From the NCBI GenBank assembly GCA_013368315.1, contig JAACJM010000313.1, positions 1-64,000 on the forward strand: a DNA stretch of 64,000 nucleotides. Direction: 5' to 3'. Below, in pieces: positions 33,199 through 45,113 of the stretch; position 1 is the stretch's first letter, and each line of letters starts with the position of its first letter. Under the pieces are notes generated by a model. That model had not been told where the DNA came from and ran no database searches. It was given only the letters and a program-made list of their open reading frames with translations. The DNA is from Tetrapyrgos nigripes. Its lineage: Eukaryota; Basidiomycota; Agaricomycetes; Agaricales; Campanellaceae. Made by a program: the position numbers and the translations under genes.

Positions 33199-34265
33199 TA
33201 GGGAATAGCGCGGGTTCACGGGTAATTGGCGGGTCAGGGGGTACGGGTTTGACGGGTACGGGTACGGGTAAGGTTTTATCAACCTGCATCAAACCCGCGA
33301 CCCGCCGCACGGGTAATCAGACCTGCCAGTACTGGGGGCCGCCGCTGTCGGCACTACCTTTGAAAATTTAGAAACTGTATAGTTTACCAGACTCGTACAT
33401 AGTCACATACCTACGAGATGTACTGTAGCAACAACAAAAAAAAAAAACCTTCTCCTCTTCCTCTCTCAATGGCACCTCGCCCTGAGCCACCCGTTCCACA
33501 GCATCTGCAAACTACGGACAAAAAGCGGAAGGCCTGCTTCACCTGTTGCGTCAAAGGTGAGTTTGTCAATTCGACTTAACGGCTAGGCTACTCATCTTTA
33601 CATAGAAGCATAATCGTTTCGATGATTTACCAGCACTTAAACCCCCTAAGGCAGGCGAGCTTGGTGACGAGCTTGATCGTTACCTCAGCACAGACGTCGA
33701 AGCTACGGACGACGTTCTCGGATGGTGGTATGGAAGGAAGAAAGATTTCCCTACTCTTTATCGTATGGGACTGGATTACCTGACTATACCCGGTGCGTTC
33801 ACTATCTTCAACTCATATATCTTGTCTAATTAATATTACCTCTAGCAACTTCGACAGACGTTGAGCGTGTATTCAGTAGGGGTCGATTCCTTCTACCCTA
33901 TGTTCGCAATCGGCTTTCTGCTGATACAACACGCGCTCTTATGTGCCTTCGGCAATGGAGTTTGATGGGGCTTATACAAGATGAGGATGTAATGACCGTT
34001 GCAAAGCTGCCAGAGATTGAGGTTAGTGATTAAAACGCAGAGGATATTGAGATGCCAGAGGTTTACGATGATATCGTAGACGTACTCAGTGATATGTAGC
34101 TAAGTAGTATATAAATGTACCCGGCATATACCCGTATCCCGTGGGTTTTGCTTCTGACCCGTCTGCCCCGCTGCTACCCTTGACCCGTCATCACGGGTAC
34201 GGGTTTTGGCGGGTACGGGTACGGGTCAGAAAATTTGACCCGCGGGATACCCGTACTGTTCCCTA
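33199..34265 (+). mobile_element. Internally deleted hAT element, TSD TGTATAAC
   Basis: A 1067-bp element with TAGGGAA-t/c-AG termini and the exact 8-bp duplication TGTATAAC at 33191-33198 and 34266-34273. The subterminal regions at both ends carry clustered ACGGGT/ACCCGT hexamers, likely transposase-binding repeats. It keeps only the C-terminal dimerisation domain of the transposase. Confidence 0.92.
33606..34033 (+). pseudogene. hAT transposase C-terminal dimerisation domain remnant
   Basis: Two exons, 33606-33792 and 33846-34033, joined by a 53-nt intron (gtgcgttc..cctctag). They encode DELDRYLSTDVEATDDVLGW, then WYGRKKDFPTLYRMGLDYLT, then IPATSTDVERVFSRGRFLL. The last two carry the hallmark hAT C-terminal motifs: the W-x-xNxxxFPxL-like segment and P-(A/G)-TS-x-x-xERxFS. 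The product ends with TAA. An upstream start at 33468 (MAPRPEPPVPQHLQTTDKKR) followed by a possible intron might form a short fusion, but the BED finger and the DDE catalytic core are absent. It may encode a dimerising fragment without transposition activity. Confidence 0.85.
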
Positions 34266-34273
34266 TGTATAAC

Positions 34274-36425
34274 CCCATCCTACATGAAATCTGAACCCTC
34301 CGAGACACTCTGCGCAATCCCCCTCACCATGTTGATCGGGGTATGCCCTCGGAGCGGGGAGGTGGATTCATAGAGTCGAAGGAGCCTGGTTATAAATAAG
34401 CCAGTCAGCATTGAAACCGTAAAACGAAAACACGAAAACACAAGACATCAACGGTGACATCAAAGGAACAAGAGGGGAGGGAGAAATGCGAGAAAGATAT
34501 GAAACGGCGCAAATGGCGGAAGAAAGCAAAAACCTGGAAACCGTGCGAGAAGAGACACCCACCTCAATCCCACTCCATGCATATAAATATGTTCGGCTCT
34601 TGCAGATATGCTCCGCAAGACTGCGCCATTAACTTTGGTTTTGGAGTGCTTTGTGCATATATGAAAAATGCGGAGTTCTCGGCGGAGTTGTTTGCAAATT
34701 TGAAGTTTTGCATTTCCGAGGACAATCCGTTTGAGAGCGGGAAGGGGAAGGAGATAATGAGGAGGTGGGGAGTGATAGGGGAGAGGTTGAGAGGAAGGGT
34801 GGAGAGAGATAAGGGTACGAGGGTCAGTATTTGCATTTACACTAGAGGAGGAAAGGACAAGCGAAGAAAGGAAGAAAGAAGGCGAGACAAAGAAACGAAA
34901 CGAAAACGAAAACGAAAACGAACAACGCCAAAGGGTCCCGCTGATACTGACAATGCCAGCATGACTCGGACAAGACACCAATATCCCACTCCCAAGCCTG
35001 ACCCTCGACCTCAACGGCAACTGTGACCGGTCAGCCGGGCACCCCCACAGCACCAGCATGATACCGAAAGACATTTCCAACCCCAAGCCCCCAACCTGTA
35101 GCCCCAGTGTTCCAACAATGCAATACCCACAAATCCAACACGGCCCGGCCGCCTACTCCCAACTGGACAACGACCCGAGCCCAGCTTGCCACTTCCAACC
35201 TCCTCCACTCCTCAACCAGCCATAAACACTCAAAATCACTCGTCGATGAAAAAAGAATACAAGAAGATAAACACCCACCTTCTTGGCCAATGCCATGTCC
35301 ATCTCTATAGGTTTCACCATCTCCTCCGTGGTTTGCATAGGTCGTTAGGACTGTTGGGGTGAGGTGGAGGGTCTGGTTTACGCAGAGGTGAGGGGGCAGG
35401 TATGAAAAGTGAGAGAGAGAAAGGGGACAGGGGACAAGGGAGCGGGGCAGAGGAAGAGATGCAACATTATCATAATGTACGCGTCCTTGGAACCCAACGC
35501 CTTGTAGTACGTTTTCGTCTTCTTGAAAGGTGGGTTGGGGACTTTTTCTGAGGAGGCGGATGGGTAGAGATGTGGAGGAAGACATGGATGTCAATACACT
35601 GGTGACGGGGCCTTCTTCCATTCCCCTCGCCCTCAGTCTCGGTCTCTGTCCCATAATCTGCATCTTCCCCACCAATACTCTCGCCTTTTTCTTCCTAATC
35701 CTTGAAGGTAATCGTAGCCTGGGAGTCTGAGACCACCATGCCTGCTACTGCCAATGCCGTGGCCATGTCCGTGTCCATAGACGAATGCGTAGGAGATGCG
35801 TCTGGATGAGAAGACACGGAAGGAGAAGGCGACCCTAATGCGGAAAGGGATTCTATTAGCGTTGGCGTTGTCGCAAGGATTGGGAGGAAGAGGTAGTAAC
35901 GGCGTGTATGTAATCGTAGACGTGGTGGGTAGGGATGGATTAGTGGCTGTGCAAGTTCGTCACTGATGAGAGTGGCAGTCAAAAGCACGCCTGAATGCAC
36001 CTTAGACCACCCAGTCTCACGTCCCAAGCCCAGATCCCGGAAACGCATTGAAGTCACCAAAAAGTCCGCTTGAGGCATGCTAACTCCGAGTACGTTTCAC
36101 TACATGCTTAAGCAGACTTCTGCGCAGGAAACCTCTAGAGAGCGAGTCTTAGTGCAGCAATTTGTAACGTGTGAGAAGGGCTCATTCAGGACTTACTATA
36201 GCAATAAACGAGGCACTTACTCACGCAGATGGTAATACTGTTATAAATGACATTTTATTGATCACAAATGGACGTACTTAACAAAGCAAAGTGCTACGTG
36301 GTAGAGATTTCACCATTTTACTAACCATGAAACTTCAAAAGAGTAAGTATAGAATGACTGGATCAGCTATATATGACTCGGAGGGCAATACTACATGAGA
36401 ATTCTGGTTACTAAAAGATACACAT
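34274..36425. other. Region with weak gene remnants
   Basis: The 34551-34660 block repeats sequence at about 32035. The minus-strand ORF 35695-36078 (MPQADFLVTSMRFRDLGLGR) runs on past one TAG into an acidic stretch (EEKGESIGGEDADYGTETET) near 35640-35695, which suggests a decayed gene or an unmodelled intron. I recognise no domain. Confidence 0.3.
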
Positions 36426-39400
36426 TTACTGAGCAACTTCGGCGAGACTCTCCATTTCATCCAGGTCCTCCAGAGCTTCTTCACACATCTCTGCATCATC
36501 TTGCAGCTCTCCATGAGACGCAAAAAGGTCCCTAGCTTCCTGAAACTTCTTTCTAGCCTCAGTATACTCGCCCATGGCTTTGAAAAGCAAGCCAAATTCA
36601 TAAAGACACCATCCCATATAAAGATGATCTGTAGACTGAAGCTGAGAGTAAGAGACCAATGCATCTGTGAAGGCTTGCTTTGCCAGCTCATATTGACCCA
36701 TTTTTCTGTATATAACTCCTGATTGGTTCAAACAGTAACCCATCTCACTGACATCATTTATAGTGGAATAAATTGCATATGCTTCAAGGATTAATGAAAG
36801 AGCCTCATCTAATTGATTCTGATGTTCCAGTGTCTGGCCCAGTGTTCTCAAACAATCTGCAGTACCTCTCTGATCTCCTATGCTCTGGTACACAACCCTG
36901 GCTTCGGACAATGTTTCTCTTGCCTCTTTATATTTGGATTGCAGCCTGTAAACCTCCCCGAGGCCCCACAGACAGTATGCAGTACCCCGTTGCTTTCCTA
37001 TGCTCTGGTACAGATCTCTGGCTTCGGACAATGTTTCTATTGCCTCACTATATTTGCCTTGCATCCTGTAAATGTTCCCCTGCCTCTGCAAGCACTCTGC
37101 AGTACCAAGCTGACTTCCTACGCTCTGGTACAGAACTCTGGCTTCTAAAAGTGTTTCCGTCGCCTCACTATATTTGCTTTGCATATAATAAATGGCCCCC
37201 TGGCTCCTCAAGCAGGCTGCAGCACCACCCTGATTCCCTATGCTCTGAAACAGAACTCTTGCTTCGGACAGTGCCGCTGTTGCCTCATTATATTTGCCTT
37301 GCATCCGGTAGGTTTCACCCAGACTCAATAAACAATCTGCAATCCCCTTCTCACTGCGTATCTGTTCGAAGCGAGATTTGGCTTCTGCCAGTATTGCTAT
37401 TGCCTCATTATCTCGACATTGCATTCCGTGAATGTCACCCATCCGCCGCAGACAATTGGCTGCTTCATATTCATTGTCAATGTTTTGAAAATTGACTCTA
37501 GCTTCTGTCAAAAACTTTGCAGCATTACTGTACTGGTCAACATAGTAACATTTAACTCCCAATGTTTGAAGACAGAGTGCAGCCTTTTCTTGTCCCCCTT
37601 GACCTTGATATTGTGAAAATATTTTAAAAAGATTCAAAGTATGTAACTCCAAATCTCCCCCTGGTTTTGAATCACTTGATATCAATTCTGTGATTCCAAC
37701 ATAAAATATCTCAATCTGGTTACGGAGGAAGTCCGAGATATTATATCTTGCTAAAATGTACTCTCTGACCGGCGCTAGCATCATGAGAGACTGATTGGTC
37801 TCCAAGACCAATGAACAAGCTAGCAATTGATATATCTGTATTTCTGGCTTTTGAACCTTTGAAAACATTTGACTAGTGGTTATATTCCAATTTGGGATCC
37901 CATTTGGCAAATATGCCAATGCTGATAAGAGGTCCTTTGTATCAGTCTGAAGCAGCTTCACAGACAGTTCTATAGAGTATTCTACACTTGTCAACTTCCC
38001 AGGTTCTGTATCAGGCTCTGAAAGAATCTCTGTCTTGGATTTATCCCACATCCTGATCAAATTTTCTAGATCAATTCTCTCTGCAAGCTGTGCTATCAGT
38101 CTGATTGCCAAGGGCACACAATCCAACTCCTTCAGTAGATAGTCTAGTCTTTCCTCAGGAATGCCAGCTCTACTTTTGCCTGAAATTAGATAAAATGCTT
38201 CCCTAGCTGCCTCAATTGGTAGAGTGGGTATGCCAGCTTCCGCTCCAAGTCTATTCCACTGAATATCAGGATGTCCTGGACCCTTTATGCCTCTCATAGT
38301 GACAATGAGAGTTACATGATTGAATCTCACAAGCTTTTTGATAAAATTTGAAACATGAGCTCTTGTATCCTTGTAGTTCCATGGTGTCTCAAAGTTATCA
38401 AGAATAAAGAGTGCAGGTGCTTGCAAAACTCTCAGATGATCGAAAAGAACTTCATGTTGGCTCTTCCTTTCTTGTGCTTCTAATCCCAGTGCCTGGATGA
38501 ATCCTTGAACAAGATCATTCTGGTCTTGCAAGATATCACATGGCAAAAAGTAACGGTTCTGAAACTTTGCCTGAACTTCTTGTTTATCGCTGATGACCAG
38601 AGCAAGTGATGTTTTCCCAATTCCTCCAGGTCCAAGAATTGCCAAATGCTTCCGACCTTCTCTGCAGAGAACTTCAACTCCTTCATTGACAAGATCATCC
38701 CTTCCAGTGAAGATCCCAGGCACAGGAGGTGTTGCAAAGTGGATATCACTGTTAAAAAGTCTCATGAACAGTGTCTTTACTGAAGAGATACAAATAGCTT
38801 ACTCATATGTGATTTTCTGTGTTGATGGATAGATTATCAGCTTTAAAAGGGCAAATCAGATTCCAAATTTGAAAGGCGCACCTTCTTCGAAGGGATTGCA
38901 GACTCAGATGCACCTACTATAGATCCAGTTCAGCTACAATCTCCATGGCAGGTTGAAATGTTTACCTATGGCATAGGAAATATTAGTCAATTAATTTATG
39001 TCCACTAAACATTCCATCTCACCTTGTTGTCCAAAATAGTTTTGTGTGTTATACTGGGCTCCTCCCACAACATTGATTTGACTGTTGTCCATGGAAAAAT
39101 CCTTTGCCTGCCCAAGTATGCTACAAGTTCAAATTTCAAGTGAATGAACCACTGGGATTGTGAGTCTGAATTTAAGGTACAAACCTGACATTGGCTTTGG
39201 GAGTATGTATGCTTGTTCCTGTGTTCTGTCCTGATGTTGCAGTGGAACCTGTGCCCTGGGTATCAGGTTGTGGCCTGTCATCTTTCTGCCTCTTGCCCCC
39301 CAATCCGAGGGCACTCAAAGCCCGAGGAAGGGAGTCTCTCATTCTGCCAGCGAAACGGCCACGACCTCTTCTGCCTTTCTCTTTTTTTCCAGAGCCACTG

Positions 39401-39459
39401 CTATGCTCTCCATGATCTGGATCTGAGCCGCGGTCTTTGCTAACACCTCTCTGGGACAT
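36426..39459 (-). CDS. NLR-like STAND protein with TPR repeats
   Basis: Three-exon model: 39459-39185, 39120-39023 and 38779-36426. The total of 2727 nt closes exactly to 908 residues. Exon 1 is basic and Gly/Ser-rich (KGRRGRGRFAGRMRDSL). Exon 2 carries INVVGGAQYNTQNYFGQQ, a motif typical just before the NTPase in Agaricomycete NLRs. The NTPase has FTGRDDL, P-loop GPGGIGKTS, Walker B ALFILDNFE, a VTLIVTMRG sensor segment and the NB-ARC-like LDCVPLAIRLI. About nine 40-residue TPRs follow (consensus GKYSEAxETLSEARxLYQSIG), the central ones almost identical. Likely role: cytoplasmic sensing or signalling in self/non-self recognition, by family. Intron 2 (243 nt) is longer than usual, so a small extra exon is possible. 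No lesions seen. Confidence 0.88.
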
Positions 39460-40999
39460 ATCTGTCTATTGCACACATATCAGTACGCGGTCAAAAAAAG
39501 GAAGGAAAGACCAAAAACGGTTAACCTATAGGTGCTGGCTTGCAGGAACTAAATGTAGCCAAAAGTGTCAAAGTGATGGGATCGAGCGCTGCGACGAGAA
39601 ACGAAAAGTGTCTAATACACGTGACTGGTTAATGTAGCCCTACGCAAGAACGAAACTTTACAAGTACAAACAAGCACGAAAATAGATCGTACTTTCTTAT
39701 GCTATGGCAATCGTATTACTACGAGTTTCCACAACGCTGAGCCTGGAGACGTAAGTAGAGCCTTGATAGAATTGACCAGGACCCGCAGCGAGGTTGCAGT
39801 CACCAGGGCTCAAAGTCGCTTGAACCAAGTCTGAACCCGAGATTAGAGCACTCACCATCACGCATGATTTAGAGGCGTGTCCCCTAGGTGGAGCTTCACT
39901 CGCTCAGGGAACGCAACGAGGAACTCAGGATAGTCCATGGAAAGACATAGAATTTATATTCAGGGCGAGACCACACCCGGAATCCCAGGAGCACTTCTAC
40001 CGTATGTGTGGAACAACGGACCATATTCCATTATAACAATATGTACGAGAAAGCGCCGCTCAATTACTTTCCGGCAGTTCCTGAATGGGGCCAAGCTATG
40101 TATGTATATATGTATGTAGCCCTCTATAAATGATCGAGGCTCGTCACACAAACAAGGGTTCATGCTATCATAAATAACGCTTCCTTTGAGATTTATCAGT
40201 GTTTCGAGAGAATTGTCAGTGAGATGCTGAATCAGAGGCTCGATTCAGTCATTAAAATTATCGTAACACTTTCCGATGCTGATATATTAATGCTGAGTGT
40301 TCGAAATGGAGATGGAAGAGCGAAGGGAAAAAGAATCACAGAAGATGATGGAAAAGGAAAAGGAAGGGCGCGCAAGAGGAATTTCGGGAGGAAAAGGGTG
40401 GATATAGACGAAGGATAGCTTGTTTTGAGTATAATTGTTTTTGACTGAGACGAGTTTCATTTGCAATAGGTAGTGATATTAGTGTAATTTATCAGGCAAG
40501 GCACTTCTGATGCGGCTCTTCAGGTGTGGGGGGGGTTTGATTTTGAAAAACCTTTCAGCAACAGAAAATTGATCTTGTGAACTGTATGGCACCCATGTCA
40601 CACTATCCAACTTGTTATTCACCCTCCTTCGACTTTCCCGCTAAGGAACTCATGCTTGCATAGATCACATCAAGTTTTCCCTTCACCATCGTTCCCTCTC
40701 CGAACTCATTCACGGATAGTCTTGTCCTTTTCACAGTCCTGCCACTTTCTCTATTGCGTTCAAGCCATAACCTGCCTACCCAATATGTCCAAAGATATAC
40801 GTGATTTTTCAAACCCCTTCCAACTCTGAGACTTTCTCATCTCGACGGTATAGCTACTGCTGAAAAGTTGAAGGGTATTTTGCCTTTTCCCATTGTCTGC
40901 TATCTGTAGCGAGATACACCTCAAGATATCTTCAAAAATCACTACGAAAGAGTTCTCGAAAGCACACTATTTCTTCTACAACTCTTACTTTTGCAGCGC
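39460..40999. other. Non-coding stretch including the NLR upstream region
   Basis: No supported gene. The first few hundred bases above 39460 should contain the NLR promoter, but no clear element stands out. Short ORFs at 39937 and 40224 lack motifs. Confidence 0.45.
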
Positions 41000-41137
41000 T
41001 GTAGTAGGGGGTTCTGTGAGGATTAGTCATTGTTTGTACATGTTTGTCATAAGCTTTAGGTAGAGTAGAGCCTTGTAGGCGAGGCAGAACGAATCAACCA
41101 GATCATCATCTTCTAGTCTTCATCACCGCTGGCTACA
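41000..41137 (+). repeat. 5' LTR of gypsy element A
   Basis: 138 bp, TGTAG..CTACA. Nearly identical to 47075-47212. Confidence 0.93.
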
Positions 41138-41141
41138 CCGT

Positions 41142-41154
41142 CTTGGTGACGAGA
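41142..41154 (+). promoter_or_regulatory. Putative tRNA primer-binding site
   Basis: TTGGTGACGAGAG lies a few bases after the 5' LTR. The same sequence follows the LTR of element B at about 47475, as expected of a conserved PBS starting with TGG. Confidence 0.55.
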
Positions 41155-41291
41155 GCAATACAACCGCAAAGGCATACCGAACACGAAAATACGAAAAACC
41201 GTATAGATATTGAATAAACGACAAAATTGCAAATGCCAGACTTCGAGACAACTGAGGTCATTTCCTACCGAACACGGCCACCCCAACTTTA

Positions 41292-42227
41292 TTGAATACA
41301 CTCACAACAGAATCATCATTAACAGGATCATTGTTGACAGACTCATCATCAGACAACTCTGCACCTCCTGTAGAATCATACATGCCACCAACCTCACTGC
41401 CAGTTGGTAAAGAACCAACCGAAACCTGGGTAAACTATATCCATCGCACCAGGTTACAACAGCTAGGCCCTTCAGCACCCCATTCACGTACCCCTTCCTG
41501 CCCACCACCTGAACCAGAAACAACACAGAAACTGAGACCTAGCAACCACACCATGACTTCAGCCATCCCAAAGTTTGCAGGAGGAAAAGACGAGAAGGCA
41601 AATCCTGTGGACTTCCTCAGGGAAGCTGAAATGTACATGAGAGGAATGCAGATCCCAACAGCCGAAATGGGAGACAGCATTAATCTGATGTTCAAGGCAG
41701 CCAGCCGCGTTGACCTGTGGTACGAAAAAAGAGATGAAGCAACGAAGAACAACTGGAAGAAGTTCAAGGTAGAGTTCCTAAAGGAATTCCCTGCCCCAGT
41801 AGTCGCTGAACCCACATCATCAGACCACCATCAAGAGTTGCTGGCTATGCGACTCACTTGGAACAAGTTAGGAAAAAAAGACGACAATACCAAGGAGTGG
41901 ACCCACCAACATTTCGCTAATCGCCTGCTGGCCATTGCCAAAGACACAGAGATAGCAGAATCGGCATCTGACATTGTATCAGTACATGGAAACCTTCCGA
42001 AAATCCTGAAAAGGAATGTCTCAGCCAATGCAAAAAATTGGTCAGAGTTTACGGAGGCAATCAAGAAGGTGGAGATTCAGATAATCAAGGATGCGAAAGA
42101 GGATGAGGAAAGGCTGCAGAGGATGGAAGAAAGGAATGCCCAATTGCCGCCCATACCAGAAACACCCAGTAAACCACTCGCACGTGCTGCCGTACCAGCA
42201 AGCCATTCAACACGTCAGTTGAATTAA
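41292..42227 (+). CDS. Gypsy element A Gag
   Basis: A 311-residue open frame ending in TAA. A Ser/Pro/Thr-rich N-terminus is followed by a retrotransposon Gag domain (KFAGGKDEKANPVDFLREAE, WKKFKVEFLKEFP), then an acidic/basic tail. No CCHC zinc knuckle is present. The element B homologue still has one (CFQCRKGGHRGDMC), so the C-terminus of this copy is probably truncated. Structural capsid protein of a virus-like particle by family. Confidence 0.8.
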   Translation: MNTLTTESSLTGSLLTDSSSDNSAPPVESYMPPTSLPVGKEPTETWVNYIHRTRLQQLGPSAPHSRTPSCPPPEPETTQKLRPSNHTMTSAIPKFAGGKDEKANPVDFLREAEMYMRGMQIPTAEMGDSINLMFKAASRVDLWYEKRDEATKNNWKKFKVEFLKEFPAPVVAEPTSSDHHQELLAMRLTWNKLGKKDDNTKEWTHQHFANRLLAIAKDTEIAESASDIVSVHGNLPKILKRNVSANAKNWSEFTEAIKKVEIQIIKDAKEDEERLQRMEERNAQLPPIPETPSKPLARAAVPASHSTRQLN

Positions 42228-42229
42228 TA

Positions 42230-43068
42230 GACAAGAACAATCATGTAGCGCAAGTCCCAGCGCTGGTCGATGATGGAGCCATGACAGCTTGCATGGATAT
42301 TGGAGTATATAACAAACTCCGAGAGCAAATTGACGGCTGGAGCAAGTCATCAAAAGTCATGCGGATGGCAGATGGTGACCTAGTACCATCTGTAGCGAGT
42401 TGGAATGGGGTAGTCCAGGTGAAGGGTCTGAAGATAAAAGGATCCTTCGAAGTATTTGATAGCAAAGGAAGCTGGAACCTGCTGTTCAGAAAGCCACTAT
42501 TAAAACAATTTAACATGACACCATCAAGGTGAAAGTCAGCAAGGAATTGAGAACTATATTCAATTCCGGATTAGCACCAACTAAGAAGACGTTTGCGGTA
42601 ACATTAGAGGAAGTAGAGGATGAAGAAAGAGAGGTGGAATACAAATGAGAAACACTAGAAGGGGATCCTAGGTGTATGCCAATATTAGAGGAAGCACAAG
42701 GAGTGCCAGAAGAGGAAAATCTGGACACAAAAATTAAGCCGAATGGTGATATGGGTAACAAAAGTGGGGTATCTGTGAACACAGATACCCCCTGGGATAG
42801 GGAAGTTCATCAACTCCCATTTTATGAGGAGAACAAAGTACCCACTCACCACATACCCCAGGAAACAAGAAAATCATCAACACCATATTCATTTGTATTT
42901 GAAACACCCAAGGAGCGAGAGGCATGAGAACGACATGAGTTAGCAGAGAGATTGGAACAGCGTAGGAAGGAGAGAGAAACAGAGTATAGGAAAGACTGCA
43001 AAGGGCACAGCAGAACCATGGGTAGATGAAAATACAAGTGTGGAAGAGGTCAGCAAACACTGGCAGAG
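42230..43068 (+). pseudogene. Gypsy element A protease and linker, stop-interrupted
   Basis: An aspartic protease-like segment starts near 42240 (VPALVDDGAMTACMDIGVYN, with DDGA in place of the usual DSGA/DTGA). It continues to EVFDSKGSWNLLFRKPLLKQ. In-frame TGA codons follow at 42530, 42646 and 42925. In the linker EREA-TGA-ERHELAERLE, an Arg fits the stop position. Confidence 0.75.
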
Positions 43069-44571
43069 ATGAAAAAAGCCTTCAACAAACTATTGCATAT
43101 GCGAAAGCGTTCAAACTCACTGGGGGGAAGTGATGCACCCCCCTCCAGGGGAGTTCCCAACACTGCTGGCTCATGTCCTGAGAGTGCTACTGACAAGCCC
43201 ATTCCAGCACAAGATGACACGCCATCAGTGCATTTCGTTGAACCAGGCGAGACTGTGGAATACTCACCTGGATCTGATGTCATACCAGAGGCCTTGGATG
43301 TTGACACGTCAAATGGGTCTGTGTTCACCCAAAATAATGGTAGTGATGGAGCCTTCAACCCAGAGTGTGTGAAGGAGGTACTAAAAGCAGTAAAGATTGG
43401 CAATGACCTTTCAGCAGAAGAATGCCGCCAGGTGAAGGAATTGATAACAAAATACGCAGACTGCTTTGCACTCTCAGTGGGTGAGGTACGCCCAGTCAAG
43501 GGTGCAGTACACACACTGAATATACCAGAAGGGGTAAAAATGCGGACTAAAGTTAGCCAGAAGCATCTAACACTGCTGCAGCGAGACTATCTCAACGAGA
43601 AGCTAGACGAGTTGTTGGCTGCAGGCATCATCCAACAGGTGAAACCTGATGAATTCAAATGCGTCTCACCCACCACATTAGCCGAGAAAGCTCACAAAAA
43701 GGGCGGATTGTCACTAGAAGAATTACAGCACCGTATCAATGACCAATGCGTTGCCGCTGGTCTGCCATCACAATTTGAGGAACTTCACCCATGACCAGAG
43801 CCATCTGAAACAGCAGAGTCCCATGAAACCCCAACCAAACCACCAAAGTGGAGAATCTGCCAAAATTTCGCTGAGGTCAACAAATATACCGAGATCGCAC
43901 CCATGCCTCAGGGTGATATACAAACCAAGCAACAGGCCCTCAGTGGTCATAGATACCTATCATTTTTCGACTTCGCTTCTGGCTTCTGTGCTGTAGAGGT
44001 GGCTCCGGAATCTAGACCATACACTGCATTTTACATCGAAGGCAGAGGCTACTTCTGGTACACCTGAATGCCATTTGGTCTTACTGGGGCACCGTCAACT
44101 TTCGCACACCTGACAGTAACAAATCTGGGGGACCTTCTACGAGATGGTACCATTCAGCTATTTGTAGACAATGGCGGAACAGCAGCAAATGACTTCGAAG
44201 GAATGATGGGGAAACTGAAAAGAATTTTTGAATGTGTCAAGGAAAAAGACCTGTCCCTATCAGCAGCCAAATCCAAATTCTTCGTATCAGATGGCATCTT
44301 TGCCGGCGCCAAAGTCACTAGTGAAGAGGTCACAACAGATCCCGCCAAACTCACTGCCATCGTCGACTGGCCAGTTCCAGACGACGCTCTCCACCTATCT
44401 TCATTCCTTGGGCTAACCAGCCATTTTCGTGATCTGGTAAAGGGATATGCGAAGAACGAAGGGGCATTGAGAAACCTGCTGAAAGAGGTCGATATACCCA
44501 AAGGATGTAGCAAGACCGCGTGGAGAAACACAATGTCAGCCCATAAACTGAAGGATCGATGGGGTGAAGAT
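43069..44571 (+). pseudogene. Gypsy element A reverse transcriptase
   Basis: RT with ELITKYADCFALSVGEVRPV, the CQNFAEVNKYTEIAPMPQGD segment, MPFGLTGAPSTFAHL and FVDNGGTAANDFEGM. The second catalytic Asp of the expected FVDD is Asn, consistent with GACGAT to GACAAT. In-frame TGA codons lie at 43792 (HP-TGA-PEPSE) and 44065 (FWYT-TGA-MPFGL), both at likely Arg positions. The domain is cut after DRWGED by the solo LTR at 44572. Non-functional. Confidence 0.85.
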
Positions 44572-45113
44572 TGTCAAGATCGTCGGTACACTCAATAACC
44601 ACCCAAGTCACACAGTACAAGAACACCAGTTACAGGAGGGTAGATTGATCAAGAGAGAAAGAGAGGTAAAAGAGATAGAGAGAAAGAGAGGTAAAAGAGA
44701 TAGAGAGAAAGTAAGCTGACTAGGCTCTACACTGCGTAGTACAAGTATGGAGCGGAGACGAAGTGAACGAACTAAGGAATAGGTTACAAGAATCACAGGT
44801 ATATAAGTAAAATATGAACAGATGGGAAAGAGTAAGTAATAATAGACGGTATCATGTGGAAATGTCAAAGGTGAGAGAATAATGAGTCAAATATGGATAG
44901 ATGAAGGTACTGGATCATACGGAGTGATTGACAGTGAGAATGTCCATGGAGATAGGAATCGGAGGAGATAAGAATGTGAGTCATAGATCTAGAGAGATGG
45001 TAACTATAGACGATGATGAGAAGTGGTTGATGTTTATGGGGTTAGAGTGGGAAATAGATAGTAAAGGAAAAAGAATACAATGGAAATGAATGGGTGGGGG
45101 GCGATTCGTGACA
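44572..45113 (-). repeat. Solo LTR of the chromovirus family inserted in element A
   Basis: A 542-bp minus-strand LTR with TGTCA..TGACA ends and the exact 5-bp duplication AAGAT at 44567-44571 and 45114-45118. Removing it with one AAGAT rejoins the RT frame (GED then QTKAFLELK). It is homologous to the LTRs at 6736 and 20847. Confidence 0.92.
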
